A stretch of DNA of 64,000 nucleotides, taken from positions 310,001-374,000 of the forward strand of contig NZ_PYJN01000019.1 in the NCBI RefSeq assembly GCF_003025035.1. Reading direction: 5' to 3'. A model generated the notes under the pieces. The model was not told the DNA's origin, did not search any database, and saw only the letters and a list, made by a program, of their open reading frames with translations. A program made the position numbers and the translations under genes. Each line of letters starts with the position of its first letter. The stretch's first letter is position 1. Source of the stretch: Rhizobium sp. SEMIA4064. Lineage in GTDB: Bacteria; Pseudomonadota; Alphaproteobacteria; Rhizobiales; Rhizobiaceae. Shown piece after piece: positions 1 to 9,241 of this stretch.

Positions 1-843
1 CCGTCGAACAACACCAAGACCAGCCAGATGAAGTCGATCACCCCGACCGATTTCTCCGGCCGTTACGTCCACTGGGGCATTCGCGAGCACGGCATGGCCT
101 CCGCCATGAACGGCATCGCGCTGCATGGCGGCCTGATCCCTTACTCCGGCGGCTTCCTCATCTTCTCGGACTATTGCCGTCCGCCGCTGCGTCTCGCCGC
201 GCTGATGGGCATTCGTGCCATCCACGTTCTGACGCATGACTCGATCGGCGTCGGCGAAGACGGCCCGACCCACCAGCCCGTCGAACAGATCGCCGGCCTG
301 CGCGCCATTCCGAACTTCCTGCTGTTCCGTCCGGCTGATGCCACTGAGACGGCGGAATGCTGGCAGCTCGCGATCAAGACGCAGAATCGTCCGTCCGGCC
401 TCGCGCTGACCCGCCAGAACCTGCTCGCTGCGCGCACCGAATACAGCGAGAAGAACCTCTGCGAACAGGGCGCCTACACGCTCGTCGGCAAGGCCGATGC
501 CAAGGTGACGATCTTCGCTTCGGGTTCCGAAGTCGAAATCGCCGTCGCCGCCCGCACAGCGCTGGAAGGCAAGGGTATTTCCACCCGCGTCGTTTCCGTT
601 CCCTGCACGGAACTCTTCTTCGAGCAGCCGGACGCCTATCGCCAGGAAGTGCTCGGCAACTCGCCGGTCAAGATCGCCGTCGAAGCTGCCGTTCGCGAAG
701 GCTGGGACGCATTCATCGGTCCGGAAGGTACCTTTATCGGCATGAAGAGCTTTGGCGCTTCCGCGCCCTACAAGGACGTTTACAAGCATTTCGGCATCAC
801 CACGGAAGCGGTTGTCGCCGCCGCCGAGGCAAAGCTTTCCTGA
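1..843 (+). CDS. tkt: Transketolase, C-terminal part (5' end outside window)
   Basis: The reading frame is open from base 1 to the TGA at 843, so this is the last 280 residues of a roughly 650-residue enzyme. Transketolase moves two-carbon ketol units between sugar phosphates in the cytosolic non-oxidative pentose phosphate pathway, using thiamine diphosphate. Visible family features are the [10 protein letters not shown] segment of the pyrimidine-binding domain, the [15 protein letters not shown] motif that follows it, and a C-terminal ketolase domain ending near [10 protein letters not shown]. The gap gene follows 63 bp later on the same strand, as in other rhizobial tkt-gap-pgk-fba clusters. 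The ATG at 28 lies inside the domain and is not a start. Confidence 0.95.
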   Translation, partial: PSNNTKTSQMKSITPTDFSGRYVHWGIREHGMASAMNGIALHGGLIPYSGGFLIFSDYCRPPLRLAALMGIRAIHVLTHDSIGVGEDGPTHQPVEQIAGLRAIPNFLLFRPADATETAECWQLAIKTQNRPSGLALTRQNLLAARTEYSEKNLCEQGAYTLVGKADAKVTIFASGSEVEIAVAARTALEGKGISTRVVSVPCTELFFEQPDAYRQEVLGNSPVKIAVEAAVREGWDAFIGPEGTFIGMKSFGASAPYKDVYKHFGITTEAVVAAAEAKLS

Positions 844-906
844 GGGCGTCGAAAGGCGCTCTCCATTTCAATAGAAATACCCTGAGTGAACGGGAGTGAA
901 CACACT

Positions 907-1917
907 ATGACTGTAAAAGTTGCCATCAACGGTTTCGGCCGCATCGGCCGTAACGTTCTGCGCGCGATCGTCGAATCCGGCCGCACTGACATCGAAGTCG
1001 TTGCCATCAACGACCTCGGCCCGGTCGAGACCAATGCCCATCTGCTGCGTTACGATTCCATCCACGGCAAGTTCCCTGCCGAAGTGAAGGTCGAAGGCGA
1101 CACCATCATCGTTGGCGGCGGCAAGCCGATCAAGGTCACCGCGATCAAGGATCCGGCAACCCTGCCGCATAAGGACCTCGGCGTCGACATCGCCATGGAA
1201 TGCACGGGCATCTTCACGGCCCGCGACAAGGCCGCCGCTCATCTGACGGCCGGTGCCAAGCGCGTCATCGTTTCGGCTCCTGCTGACGGCGCCGACCTAA
1301 CCGTCGTTTTCGGCGTCAACCACGACCAGCTCACCAAGGAGCACCTGGTCATCTCCAATGCGTCCTGCACCACGAACTGCCTGGTGCCGGTGGTCAAGGT
1401 TCTCGACGACGCCGTCGGCATCGACCACGGCTTCATGACGACCATCCACTCCTACACCGGCGACCAGCCGACGCTCGACACCATGCACAAGGACCTGTAC
1501 CGCGCCCGCGCCGCGGCCCTGTCCATGATCCCGACCTCGACGGGCGCCGCAAAGGCGGTTGGTCTCGTTCTGCCGCACCTGAAGGGCAAGCTCGACGGCA
1601 CGTCGATCCGCGTTCCGACCCCGAACGTCTCGGTTGTCGACTTCAAGTTCGTGTCCAAGAAGGCAACGACGGTCGGCGAAATCAACGAAGCCATCAAGGC
1701 TGCATCAAACGGCAAGCTGAAGGGCATCCTCGGCTACACCGACGAGCCGCTGGTTTCCCGCGACTTCAACCATGACAGCCACTCGTCGATCTTCGCGACC
1801 GACCAGACCAAGGTCATGGAAGGCAACTTCGTGCGCGTCCTGTCCTGGTACGACAACGAATGGGGCTTCTCCAGCCGCATGTCCGACACGGCCGTCGCTT
1901 TTGCCAAGCTGATCTGA
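907..1917 (+). CDS. gap: Glyceraldehyde-3-phosphate dehydrogenase, type I
   Basis: A 336-residue GAPDH that interconverts glyceraldehyde 3-phosphate and 1,3-bisphosphoglycerate with NAD in the cytosol. The Rossmann motif [10 protein letters not shown] is at residues 7-16 and the catalytic SCTTNC motif has its active cysteine at residue 154. The C-terminal [12 protein letters not shown] signature is intact. The start at 907 gives the canonical [11 protein letters not shown]; an in-frame ATG at 886 would add seven unneeded residues. The length is normal for the family. It lies 63 bp after tkt and 2 bp before the next gene, so the three are probably co-transcribed. Confidence 0.97.
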   Translation: MTVKVAINGFGRIGRNVLRAIVESGRTDIEVVAINDLGPVETNAHLLRYDSIHGKFPAEVKVEGDTIIVGGGKPIKVTAIKDPATLPHKDLGVDIAMECTGIFTARDKAAAHLTAGAKRVIVSAPADGADLTVVFGVNHDQLTKEHLVISNASCTTNCLVPVVKVLDDAVGIDHGFMTTIHSYTGDQPTLDTMHKDLYRARAAALSMIPTSTGAAKAVGLVLPHLKGKLDGTSIRVPTPNVSVVDFKFVSKKATTVGEINEAIKAASNGKLKGILGYTDEPLVSRDFNHDSHSSIFATDQTKVMEGNFVRVLSWYDNEWGFSSRMSDTAVAFAKLI

Positions 1918-1919
1918 TC

Positions 1920-2504
1920 ATGGCCTTCCGCCCTCTCCTTCCGACGACAGTCCGCTGGCGTCCCATGGAAGGAGACGGGCTGGAGCATCTGACGATCGCT
2001 CCCATCGACGCGGCCACCGGCGCAGCCATTCGCGCCTGTGGCACCATCATCGGCGGCCGCGGAGGTTCGCCCTATGGCGTCTTCTACCGCATCGATTGCG
2101 CAGCCGACTGGACCGTTCTCTCCTTCTCGATCGAAACCACCGATGGCCGGCGCCTCGCCCTGCTTTCCGACGGCAAAGGACATTGGCACACCGAAGAGGG
2201 CGTTGCCCTGCCGCAATTCGACAGCTGCATCGATATCGATCTCTATGGCTCCCCCTTCACCAACAGCCTGCCGATCCGCCGGCTTGAGCTGACGCCCGAA
2301 GCTGGAACGGCAAAGCTAGCCATGCTCTATATCCCGTCCGACAGCTTCGTGCCGGTGCGCGATGGCCAGCGCTACACCTGCATCACGCCGGAAAAACTCT
2401 ATCGCTACGCCGCCGAAGACAGAGCTTTCACCGTCGACCTGCCGGTCGATGCGGATGGCCTGGTGATCGACTATCCGAGCTATTTCAAGCGTGTGGATGT
2501 TTGA
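1920..2504 (+). CDS. Putative glycolipid-binding family protein (DUF1089-like)
   Basis: A 194-residue soluble protein with no signal peptide or membrane segment. Its alternating pattern (WRPMEGDGLEHL near the start, a central YRIDCAADW, then FDSCIDIDLYGSPFTNSLPIRRL, and a C-terminal DYPSYFKRV) resembles the putative glycolipid-binding family, formerly DUF1089, whose biochemical role is unproven. The ATG at 1920 is two bases after the gap stop codon, so translation is probably coupled. Its 3' end faces the convergent antitoxin-like gene with a 9-bp gap. The family assignment is from memory of sequence pattern; the function should be treated as unknown. Confidence 0.7.
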   Translation: MAFRPLLPTTVRWRPMEGDGLEHLTIAPIDAATGAAIRACGTIIGGRGGSPYGVFYRIDCAADWTVLSFSIETTDGRRLALLSDGKGHWHTEEGVALPQFDSCIDIDLYGSPFTNSLPIRRLELTPEAGTAKLAMLYIPSDSFVPVRDGQRYTCITPEKLYRYAAEDRAFTVDLPVDADGLVIDYPSYFKRVDV

Positions 2505-2513
2505 TGCGGCCGA

Positions 2514-2873
2514 TCAAGCTGCGGCCTCAATATCGAACTCGACATGTATCCGATCATAGGGAAAGACGATGCCATCGTCTGTTCTGTCAATCACACCGTT
2601 GCGCAGCAAAAGCTCAACATCGGCATGGACGCCTTTGAAATCTCTGTCCACACGACGCGCTACCTCGCGCATGCTAATCGCCCCTTGCCCACTCATGACG
2701 CGCAGGATTTCAAGGCGTTTGGGCGCGAGGACGCGGTGCATCAGATCCCATGAAGCAAAGGCAAGGCTCTCATCCGCCGCCGTCTCCTGTCCGGACTCCA
2801 CAGATTTCCACGCCTCTGCCGCACGGCTCAATGTTTCTTCCAACGTCTCTATTCTGACTTTAAGCGTTGTCAT
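2514..2873 (-). CDS. HTH antitoxin-like protein (TumA / HVO_A0114 type)
   Basis: A 119-residue protein with an N-terminal helical segment (MTTLKVRIETLEETL) and a C-terminal winged-helix region containing MSGQGAISMREVARRVDRD and ADVELLLRNGVIDR. This matches the HVO_A0114-type putative DNA-binding proteins that serve as TumA antitoxins. Its start overlaps the end of the upstream TumE-like gene by 14 bp, the usual tight coupling of a toxin-antitoxin pair with the toxin gene first. Expected roles are neutralising the partner and repressing the operon. It sits on the minus strand between plus-strand metabolic genes, which suggests insertion into the glycolytic cluster. Confidence 0.7.
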   Translation of the reverse strand: MTTLKVRIETLEETLSRAAEAWKSVESGQETAADESLAFASWDLMHRVLAPKRLEILRVMSGQGAISMREVARRVDRDFKGVHADVELLLRNGVIDRTDDGIVFPYDRIHVEFDIEAAA

Positions 2874-3162
2874 CGAACCATCCTTTCACGTCCTGCATGA
2901 AATCGGCGAGCAGTTTGTCGACATTCTCGAAGTGATATGACACCTCAGTATCACCCACATGCTTGTGGTCGCCCTTGCCGGCCTCGTTATCATAGCGCAA
3001 CACACACGTACCTTCGACGACCAGCGCTAAACGGTATTTTATCGTGTGGAGGCTACCGCGCAGAGGAATTGGCACTTGCCAGATCACAATTTCGAAGAAT
3101 GCTCCCTCACGGAGTTGGCGCCTTGTCTTCTGGATTAGCTTTGCTTCCATGATGGAATTCAT
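2860..3162 (-). CDS. TumE-family toxin-like protein
   Basis: A 100-residue protein whose pattern (KAKLIQKTRRQL-like start, FFEIVIWQVP, the YRLALVVEGTCVLRYDNEAGKGDHKHVG core and a C-terminal FMQDVKGWF) fits the TumE toxin family found beside HVO_A0114-type regulators. The GKGDHKH cluster is the conserved polar patch. The molecular target of these toxins is not something I can read from sequence. An alternative start is the Met at 3150. Base composition is visibly less GC-rich than the neighbouring enzymes, and the strand is opposite to them, both consistent with acquisition by transfer. The pair call is stronger than the name of either gene. Confidence 0.65.
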   Translation of the reverse strand: MNSIMEAKLIQKTRRQLREGAFFEIVIWQVPIPLRGSLHTIKYRLALVVEGTCVLRYDNEAGKGDHKHVGDTEVSYHFENVDKLLADFMQDVKGWFDDNA

Positions 3163-3484
3163 ACCATCAGTCGATATCGATGTAAATTATTCCATCATCT
3201 AAAAACATCTTGAATCTTCCCTCTCCCTGCCCTGCTATGGTCCAGATTTACAAATAAATTTTTCACAGGAATTCTCCCAAGACGTTCCGGACCGTTTCAC
3301 TGTTCTGGTGAAACGCATCACATCATGAAGTCGCAATCGTCGGAGCGGGCATCGATCCAGCGCCTTCTCCGAATAATATTTGCATGTACTAATTTTAAGC
3401 GTGCGGCGGCATAGTGAGTGGGGAGAATTGCGAACGTTTCGGGCTTCGACCCGGCCAAGGGCGCGCGGGAAAGGGGAAAAAGGA
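3163..3484. promoter_or_regulatory. Divergent intergenic region with palindrome upstream of the TA pair
   Basis: This 322-bp stretch separates the minus-strand toxin-antitoxin pair from the plus-strand antiporter. A perfect 10-bp palindrome TCGATATCGA occupies 3171-3180, immediately upstream of the toxin start, and GATGG/CCATC arms (3151-3155 and 3164-3168) flank the start codon. These are plausible operator sites for autoregulation. The remainder is AT-richer than its surroundings, with no further gene that I can support. Confidence 0.35.
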
Positions 3485-5335
3485 GTGGAGGCATTTTACG
3501 TCGTCGTGCTGGTGAGCACGGTCCTAATTCTGTTGGCGGCCTTCTCGAGCCTGCTTGCCTTCCGTTTCGGCGCACCGTTGCTGCTGCTTTTTCTGATGAT
3601 CGGCTTGATGGCCGGCACGGACGGACTCGGCATCGAATTCAGCAACAACTATCTTGCGTATATTCTCGGCTCGCTTGCGCTGGCCATCATCCTCTTTGAT
3701 TCCGGATACGGCACGCCCATCCAGGCCTTCAAACTGGCAGCCGCGCCGGCCATGGCTCTGGCGTCTACCGGCGTTCTTGTCACGGCGGCACTCTTCGGCC
3801 TCGCTGCCACCTGGCTCCTTGGCTTTACCTGGCTGCAGGGCCTGCTTCTCGGCTCGATCGTGGCTTCGACGGATGCGGCCGCCGTTTTCTTCCTGCTGCG
3901 CATCGGCGGCATCAACATCCGCGACAAGGTGCGATCGACGCTGGAAGTCGAATCCGGCACCAATGATCCGATGGCGATCTTCCTGACGCTGGCGCTGGTC
4001 GAACTGCTGGCAAGCGGCGAAGGCTATCACGGCCTCAATCTCGTCATGCTCGCCACCTTCCTCCAGCAGATGGGTCTTGGCGTCATCCTCGGCTTGCTCG
4101 GCGGCATGATGATCGTGCTGATCGTCAGCCATCTGGAGACCGACCGCGGCCTGACGCCAATCTTCGTGCTGGCGCTCGCCCTTCTCGTCTTCTCCTTTAC
4201 CGGCGCCGTCGGCGGCAGCGGCTTTCTCGCCGTCTACGTGGCCGGCATTTACGCCGGAAACCGCAAGATGCCGGCTTCGGCCAGCATCAAGCGCTTTCAG
4301 GATGGCCTGACCTGGCTGGCGCAAATCATCATGTTCCTCGTCCTCGGGCTGCTCGCCACGCCATCGCAATTTCCGGCAATCGCCCTCCCCGCGGTGGCGC
4401 TGGCGCTGTTCCTGATCTTCATCGCCCGGCCGGTCGCCGTCTGGCTCTGTCTGCTGCCTTTCGACTACACGCAACGGGAGACGGGGTTCGTCGCCTGGGT
4501 GGGCCTGCGCGGCGCCGTCTCCATCCTGCTCGCCATCATGCCGATCCTCGGCAATCTCGAGGGCGGCCACACCTATTTCAATGTCGCCTTCATCGTCGTG
4601 CTGGTGTCGCTGCTGGTTCAAGGCTGGACGATCAAACCGATGGCGCGTCGGCTCGGCCTCATCGTGCCGCCGCGCATGGGCGCAGTCGACAAAGTCGAGG
4701 TCGACCTCCCGGGCACGGTCAATCATGAGCTGCTTTCCTATCGCGTCGTCAAGGATAGTCCGGTTCTGCGCGGCGAACGCATTCCGCGCTGGGCCATGCC
4801 GTCGCTCGTCGTGCGGGACGGCAAGTCGATGCGCTATCAATATGCCGGGCGCCTGCGCGAGAACGATCTCGTCTATCTCTTCATCTCACCCAGCTATTCG
4901 CGCCTTCTCGACCGCCTGTTCGCCAGCCGCGCGCCGGTCGATCCGGATGATGCCGATTTCTTCGGCGCCTTCTCGATCTCGCCGCTGCGCCCTGCCGCCG
5001 ATCTCGACGCGGCCTATGGACCAGGGCTTCTGAGCGAAGCGGAAAAGGGGCTGACCATCGCCGAGCTTATGCGTCAGCGCCTCGGCGGCAAGGCCGATTA
5101 CGCCGATCGTGTCCGTCTGGGCGAGATTATCCTCATCGTCCGCGATCTCGATGAGAATGACCATATCCAGTCGGTCGGCATGTCGCTGGAAGCGCTGGAA
5201 CCGCCGACGATCCTGCCGATTTTCATCAATCTCCACGATATTTTGAATGGTATTCGCGGCTTCCTGCGCCGGCGCCGCGAACACGCCGAAGAGGTGGTTT
5301 CAACCGATTCCAATACCGGCAAAAACGACGCCTGA
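3485..5335 (+). CDS. Potassium/proton antiporter (CvrA/NhaP2-type)
   Basis: An inner-membrane monovalent cation/proton antiporter of 616 residues from a GTG start at 3485. About the first 400 residues form a dozen hydrophobic segments of the Na+/H+ exchanger fold, including the STDAAAVFFLL and ESGTNDPMAIFL motifs that carry the transport acids. A TrkA-C/RCK-C-like regulatory domain follows around residues 415-485 (SYRVVKDSPVLRGERIP to DLVYLFIS), then a CorC/HlyC-type domain near the end. This order is that of CvrA/NhaP2 antiporters. The upstream in-frame ATG at 3380 would add 35 basic, non-conserved residues; homologues begin close to EAFYVVVLVS. It is probably monocistronic or leads into pgk 72 bp later. 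Confidence 0.88.
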   Translation: MEAFYVVVLVSTVLILLAAFSSLLAFRFGAPLLLLFLMIGLMAGTDGLGIEFSNNYLAYILGSLALAIILFDSGYGTPIQAFKLAAAPAMALASTGVLVTAALFGLAATWLLGFTWLQGLLLGSIVASTDAAAVFFLLRIGGINIRDKVRSTLEVESGTNDPMAIFLTLALVELLASGEGYHGLNLVMLATFLQQMGLGVILGLLGGMMIVLIVSHLETDRGLTPIFVLALALLVFSFTGAVGGSGFLAVYVAGIYAGNRKMPASASIKRFQDGLTWLAQIIMFLVLGLLATPSQFPAIALPAVALALFLIFIARPVAVWLCLLPFDYTQRETGFVAWVGLRGAVSILLAIMPILGNLEGGHTYFNVAFIVVLVSLLVQGWTIKPMARRLGLIVPPRMGAVDKVEVDLPGTVNHELLSYRVVKDSPVLRGERIPRWAMPSLVVRDGKSMRYQYAGRLRENDLVYLFISPSYSRLLDRLFASRAPVDPDDADFFGAFSISPLRPAADLDAAYGPGLLSEAEKGLTIAELMRQRLGGKADYADRVRLGEIILIVRDLDENDHIQSVGMSLEALEPPTILPIFINLHDILNGIRGFLRRRREHAEEVVSTDSNTGKNDA

Positions 5336-5407
5336 ACGCCTTGCGTCTCGCATCATCCGTAGTATGGTCGGCGCACTTCGCGGTACCAACAGCATTGGAT
5401 CCTCCTC

Positions 5408-6610
5408 ATGGCAGCCTTCAAAACCCTCGACAATCTCACCGACATCACCGGCAAGCGCGTGCTCGTGCGCGTCGACCTCAATGTGCCGGTCAAGGACGGC
5501 AAAGTCACCGATGCAACCCGTATCGAGCGCGTGGCACCGACCATTCTGGAATTGTCCAAAAAGGGCGCCAAGGTCATCCTGCTTGCCCATTTCGGCCGCC
5601 CGAAGGATGGCCCGTCGCCGGATCTGTCGCTTTCCCTGATCATCCCCGCAGTCGAAAAAGTGCTCGATCACGCCGTTCTCTTCGCATCCGATTGCATCGG
5701 CGCTCCGGCGGCCGACGCCATCGCCAAGATGAACGCTGGCGATATTCTACTGCTCGAAAACACCCGCTTCCATAAGGAAGAAGAGAAAAACGACGCTGCT
5801 TTTACGGAAAAGCTGGCTGCCAACGGCGATATCTACGTCAACGACGCCTTTTCCGCCGCTCATCGCGCCCATTCCTCGACCGAGGGCCTTGCAAATCACC
5901 TCCCCGCCTATGCTGGCCGCACCATGCAGGCTGAGCTGGAAGCGCTGGAAAAAGGCCTCGGCAACCCGGCCCGGCCGGTCGTCGCCATTGTCGGCGGCGC
6001 CAAGGTCTCGACCAAGATCGACCTGCTGATGAACCTGGTGAAGAAGGTCGACGCGCTGGTGATCGGCGGCGGCATGGCCAACACCTTCCTCGCCGCCCGC
6101 GGCACCAATGTCGGCAAGTCGCTGTGCGAGCATGATCTGGCCGAGACTGCCAAGCAGATCATGATCGAAGCCGCCACGTCGGGCTGCGCCATCGTGCTGC
6201 CGGAAGACGGCGTCATCGCCCGCGAATTCAAGGCAGGCGCGGACAATGAAGTCGTTTCGATCGACGCCATTCCGGCCGATGCCATGGTCCTCGATGTCGG
6301 CCCGAAATCGGTCGAAGCCGTCAACGCCTGGATCGCGCGCGCAACGACGCTGGTCTGGAACGGCCCGCTCGGCGCCTTCGAAATCACGCCCTTCGACGCT
6401 GCTACGGTCGCGGCCGCCAAATATGCCGCCGAATGCACCAAGGCCGGCAAGCTGACCTCGGTTGCCGGCGGCGGCGATACCGTCTCCGCTCTGAACCATG
6501 CCGGCGTTGCCGACGATTTCACCTATGTCTCGACGGCGGGCGGCGCCTTCCTCGAATGGATGGAAGGCAAGGTCCTGCCGGGCGTCGCTGTTCTCCATAC
6601 CGAAAAATAA
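5408..6610 (+). CDS. pgk: Phosphoglycerate kinase
   Basis: A 400-residue monomeric kinase transferring phosphate between 1,3-bisphosphoglycerate and ADP in glycolysis/gluconeogenesis. Family signatures are [11 protein letters not shown] at the N terminus, the substrate-binding [18 protein letters not shown], the nucleotide-domain GGAKVSTKI and the C-terminal GGGDTVSAL. Length and termini are standard. The start at 5408 is preceded by a GGATCCTCC stretch without an ideal ribosome-binding site, but no other start fits the family. It lies downstream of the antiporter and upstream of fba on the same strand. Confidence 0.97.
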   Translation: MAAFKTLDNLTDITGKRVLVRVDLNVPVKDGKVTDATRIERVAPTILELSKKGAKVILLAHFGRPKDGPSPDLSLSLIIPAVEKVLDHAVLFASDCIGAPAADAIAKMNAGDILLLENTRFHKEEEKNDAAFTEKLAANGDIYVNDAFSAAHRAHSSTEGLANHLPAYAGRTMQAELEALEKGLGNPARPVVAIVGGAKVSTKIDLLMNLVKKVDALVIGGGMANTFLAARGTNVGKSLCEHDLAETAKQIMIEAATSGCAIVLPEDGVIAREFKAGADNEVVSIDAIPADAMVLDVGPKSVEAVNAWIARATTLVWNGPLGAFEITPFDAATVAAAKYAAECTKAGKLTSVAGGGDTVSALNHAGVADDFTYVSTAGGAFLEWMEGKVLPGVAVLHTEK

Positions 6611-6693
6611 ACAGCCGTATTTCATACGAAAAAGGAGAGCTGCGAGCCGGACTTTCGCAGCTTTCCACAGGATGCTAAAGTGATAGTCCAAAC

Positions 6694-6727
6694 TTTCAAA
6701 CGGTTGAAATCATTTCAATCGTTTCAA
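6694..6727. promoter_or_regulatory. Clustered TTTCAA/TTGAAA inverted repeats upstream of fba
   Basis: Between pgk and fba lie three overlapping half-site pairs. TTTCAAACGGTTGAAA (6694-6709) has matching 6-bp arms around a central CG, TTGAAATCATTTCAA (6704-6718) is a perfect inverted repeat with a 3-bp spacer, and a further TTTCAA follows at 6722-6727. The first site, with its CG centre, looks like a LacI-family operator. The position, about 95 bp before the fba start, suits control of aldolase transcription. The regulator is unknown; this is inference from symmetry. Confidence 0.45.
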
Positions 6728-6818
6728 TAATTTAGCTGCCCATTTCCCTCTATATTCACTTCTGTTATCGCCGACTTATATGACCCGTCGCTGACTGAAA
6801 ACGCCTTGGAGAACGAAA

Positions 6819-7841
6819 ATGAGCGAACGACTTGAAGACATTGCCGTAAAGATGGTGGCCGGTGGCAAAGGCCTGCTGGCGGCTGACGAATCCACCGCCA
6901 CGATCAAGAAACGTCTCGACACGATCGCTCTCGCTTCCACCGAAGAGAGCCGGCGCGACTACCGCGAAATGCTCTTCCGCTCTGACGAGGCGATGAAGAA
7001 GTATATCTCCGGTGTCATCCTCTATGAGGAAACCCTCTTCCAGAAGGCTGCCGACGGCACGCCTTTCGTCGACATCATCCGCGCTGCCGACAGCATTCCC
7101 GGCATCAAGGTCGACACCGGCGCCAAGCCGATGGCCGGCTTCCCGGGCGAAACCATCACCGAAGGCCTCGACGGTCTCGGTGACCGCCTGGCGAAATACT
7201 ACGATGCCGGTGCCCGCTTCGCCAAATGGCGTGGCGTGATCGCCGTTTCCGACGCCCTGCCGACCTACGGCTCGGTCAGGGCCAATGCCCATGCGCTGGC
7301 CCGCTACGCCGCTCTCTGCCAGCAGGCGAAGATCGTGCCGATCGTCGAGCCGGAAGTCCTGATGGACGGCGAACCCGGCACGCACGATCTCGCCCGTAGC
7401 GAGGAAATCACCCGCTGGACGCTGCAGATCGTCTTCCAGGAACTCGCCGAAGCCCGCATCAAACTCGAAGGCATGATCCTGAAGCCGAGCATGGTCATCG
7501 ACGGCAAGAAGGCACGCAAGGCATCGGTCGAACAGGTCGCCGAGGCCACCGTCAGGGTTCTGAAGGAAACCGTTCCCTCCGCCGTCCCCGGCATCGCCTT
7601 CCTCTCCGGCGGCCAGTCGCCGGAAGAAGCAACCGCGCATCTCTCCGCCATCAACGGCTACGACCTGCCTTGGCACGTCACCTTCTCCTACGGCCGCGCC
7701 CTGCAGGACGCCTCGCTGAAGGCCTGGGGCGGCAAGCCGGAAAACGTCGCCGCCGGCCAGCGCGCCTTCACCCACCGCGCCGAGATGAACTATCTCGCCG
7801 CTAAGGGTAGCTGGACCAAGGACAGCGAAAAGGCTGCCTGA
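6819..7841 (+). CDS. fba: Class I fructose-bisphosphate aldolase
   Basis: A 340-residue Schiff-base (class I) aldolase cleaving fructose 1,6-bisphosphate to triose phosphates. The class I features are visible: GKGLLAADEST near residues 16-26, IVPIVEPEVLMDG, and LEGMILKPSMV with the Schiff-base lysine at residue 222. The later FLSGGQSPEEAT phosphate-binding stretch is intact. There are no class II zinc-site histidines. It is the last gene of the glycolytic cluster, preceded by a possible operator and followed by a strong terminator. The start has an upstream GGAGAACGAAA ribosome-binding site. Confidence 0.95.
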   Translation: MSERLEDIAVKMVAGGKGLLAADESTATIKKRLDTIALASTEESRRDYREMLFRSDEAMKKYISGVILYEETLFQKAADGTPFVDIIRAADSIPGIKVDTGAKPMAGFPGETITEGLDGLGDRLAKYYDAGARFAKWRGVIAVSDALPTYGSVRANAHALARYAALCQQAKIVPIVEPEVLMDGEPGTHDLARSEEITRWTLQIVFQELAEARIKLEGMILKPSMVIDGKKARKASVEQVAEATVRVLKETVPSAVPGIAFLSGGQSPEEATAHLSAINGYDLPWHVTFSYGRALQDASLKAWGGKPENVAAGQRAFTHRAEMNYLAAKGSWTKDSEKAA

Positions 7842-7864
7842 TCTGACGTAACGCGTTGACGAGA

Positions 7865-7900
7865 AGCCCCTATCGCGATGCGATGGGGCTTTTTGTCTTT
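7865..7900 (+). terminator. Rho-independent terminator after fba
   Basis: Stem AGCCCC (7865-7870) pairs with GGGGCT (7885-7890). It is extended after a one-base bulge by ATCGC/GCGAT around a GAT loop. TTTTTGTCTTT follows. It lies 24 bp after the fba stop. Confidence 0.88.
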
Positions 7901-7926
7901 ACCAATGTTGTCCATATGCCCGAAAA

Positions 7927-8079
7927 GCCCCTCATCCGGCCTATCGGCCACCTTCTCCCCGCCCGCGGGGAGAAGGGGATAGACGCGCCCACAGCCTTCC
8001 ATCCCGGCAATGGTACAGACATAAATCCGAGGTCGTCCCCTCTCCCCGTCAAAACGGGGAGAGAGCTAGGGTGAGGGGC
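7927..8079. repeat. RIME-like palindromic intergenic element
   Basis: A 153-bp element bounded by inverted ends GCCCCTCA (7927-7934) and TGAGGGGC (8072-8079). It contains two internal palindromes: one centred on CTCCCCGCCCGCGGGGAG, the other on CTCTCCCCGTC/ACGGGGAGAG. This architecture and wording match the Rhizobium-specific intergenic mosaic elements (RIME) scattered through rhizobial genomes. It carries no gene and sits between the fba terminator and the phzF-like gene. Confidence 0.7.
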
Positions 8080-8192
8080 AACCCCGGAAAGAAAGCCGGT
8101 CGCGAAGTTGTCACCGGCACAAGTTCCCGCTTTCGTGCTCAGTCAAACAGCGGCTAAATCCCTGCAGTTCTGCCGTAGCTCGGGAGCAGCCT

Positions 8193-9110
8193 ATGAACGC
8201 CGTCGCCTATGTCACCACCGATGTCTTCACCTCCGAACGCTTCGCCGGCAACCCGCTCGCCGTTATCCCGGATGCGCGCGGTTTGAGCGACGAGGCGTTG
8301 CAGAAGATCGCGACGGAGGTCAATTATTCCGAAGTGACCTTCGTTCTTCCGCCAGAGAATCCCGACAATACGGCGCGTGTCCGCATCTTCACGCCAACCA
8401 AGGAAATCCCCTTTGCTGGCCATCCGAATGTCGGGACGGCTTTCGTGCTCGGGCGGCAAACGGAGATATTCGGAAAGACGCCGGGTGACAGGCTTCTCTT
8501 CGAAGAGAAAGCCGGGCTGGTGGATGTGGAACTGCTGCGCAATGGCAATGAGGTAAGCGGCGCGAAGATACGGGCGCCCGGCGCGTTGCAAGTCGGCAGC
8601 GCCATCGCCGGCGATCTCGTTGCTCGCTGCGTTCAGCTCGATCCCGCATCCATCCGTCACACGACGCATGGCCCGACATTCGCCTCCGTCGGGCTGCTCT
8701 TCGCCTTCGCCGAAGTGGATGGTCTCGAAACCCTCGGCAAGGCCCGCCCGAACGCCGCCGTTTTCGCGGAAGCGGCCGCCCGCCATGAGGACGAGAAGAC
8801 CGATTTTTCGCTGTTCCTCTATACGCGCTCGGCCGAAAAACCCCAGCATATCCGCGCCCGCATGTTCGCGCCGCTGGATGGTGTTCTCGAAGATCCGGCA
8901 ACCGGCAGCGCCTCCGCCGCACTCGGCGCCTATCTCACCTCGTTGCTGCCTAAAGCCGACGCGGAAGTGCAGATCACCATCGAACAGGGCGTGGAAATGG
9001 GCCGGCGCAGCCTGATTAACCTCGATGTCAGGAAATCCGCCGGCTCCGTCGCCGACGTCTTCATCTCTGGCGACTGTGTCAGCGTCATGCGCGGCGAAGT
9101 CACATTCTAA
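8193..9110 (+). CDS. PhzF family protein (isomerase/epimerase fold)
   Basis: A 305-residue cytosolic protein of the PhzF family, which has a diaminopimelate-epimerase-like fold. Features include the N-terminal FAGNPLAVI signature (residues 18-26), the SEVTFVLPP segment with the likely catalytic glutamate at residue 47, PFAGHPNVGTAFVL, and the late DPATGSASAALGAYL. Most family members outside phenazine operons have unknown substrates, and no phenazine genes are nearby, so a phenazine role is not implied. The length is typical. Its TAA stop falls on the first bases of a palindromic repeat. Confidence 0.88.
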   Translation: MNAVAYVTTDVFTSERFAGNPLAVIPDARGLSDEALQKIATEVNYSEVTFVLPPENPDNTARVRIFTPTKEIPFAGHPNVGTAFVLGRQTEIFGKTPGDRLLFEEKAGLVDVELLRNGNEVSGAKIRAPGALQVGSAIAGDLVARCVQLDPASIRHTTHGPTFASVGLLFAFAEVDGLETLGKARPNAAVFAEAAARHEDEKTDFSLFLYTRSAEKPQHIRARMFAPLDGVLEDPATGSASAALGAYLTSLLPKADAEVQITIEQGVEMGRRSLINLDVRKSAGSVADVFISGDCVSVMRGEVTF

Positions 9111-9207
9111 AGCTCGTCGCGATCTTTCAGATTCGCTCCCACGCTTTAGCTCCTTGTTTGTGCATGTCGTTTTCGCAAAACCGCCGCACACTTTTGCGCG
9201 ACATGCA
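9108..9207 (+). repeat. 100-bp palindromic repeat, copy A
   Basis: This 100-bp sequence occurs again in inverted orientation at 37314-37413 with a single mismatch by eye. Its second half folds as a hairpin: the arms TGCATGTCG/CGACATGCA enclose a second stem CGCAAAA/TTTTGCG. The element begins exactly at the stop codon of the phzF-like gene. Confidence 0.8.
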
Positions 9208-9241
9208 CTAGCCGTCGACGCCCCGCCTTCAAGCTCATGCG

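Noticed and set aside
8193..9110. Phenazine biosynthesis gene
   Set aside because: The PhzF family is mostly unrelated to phenazine outside phz operons, and no other phz genes are near.
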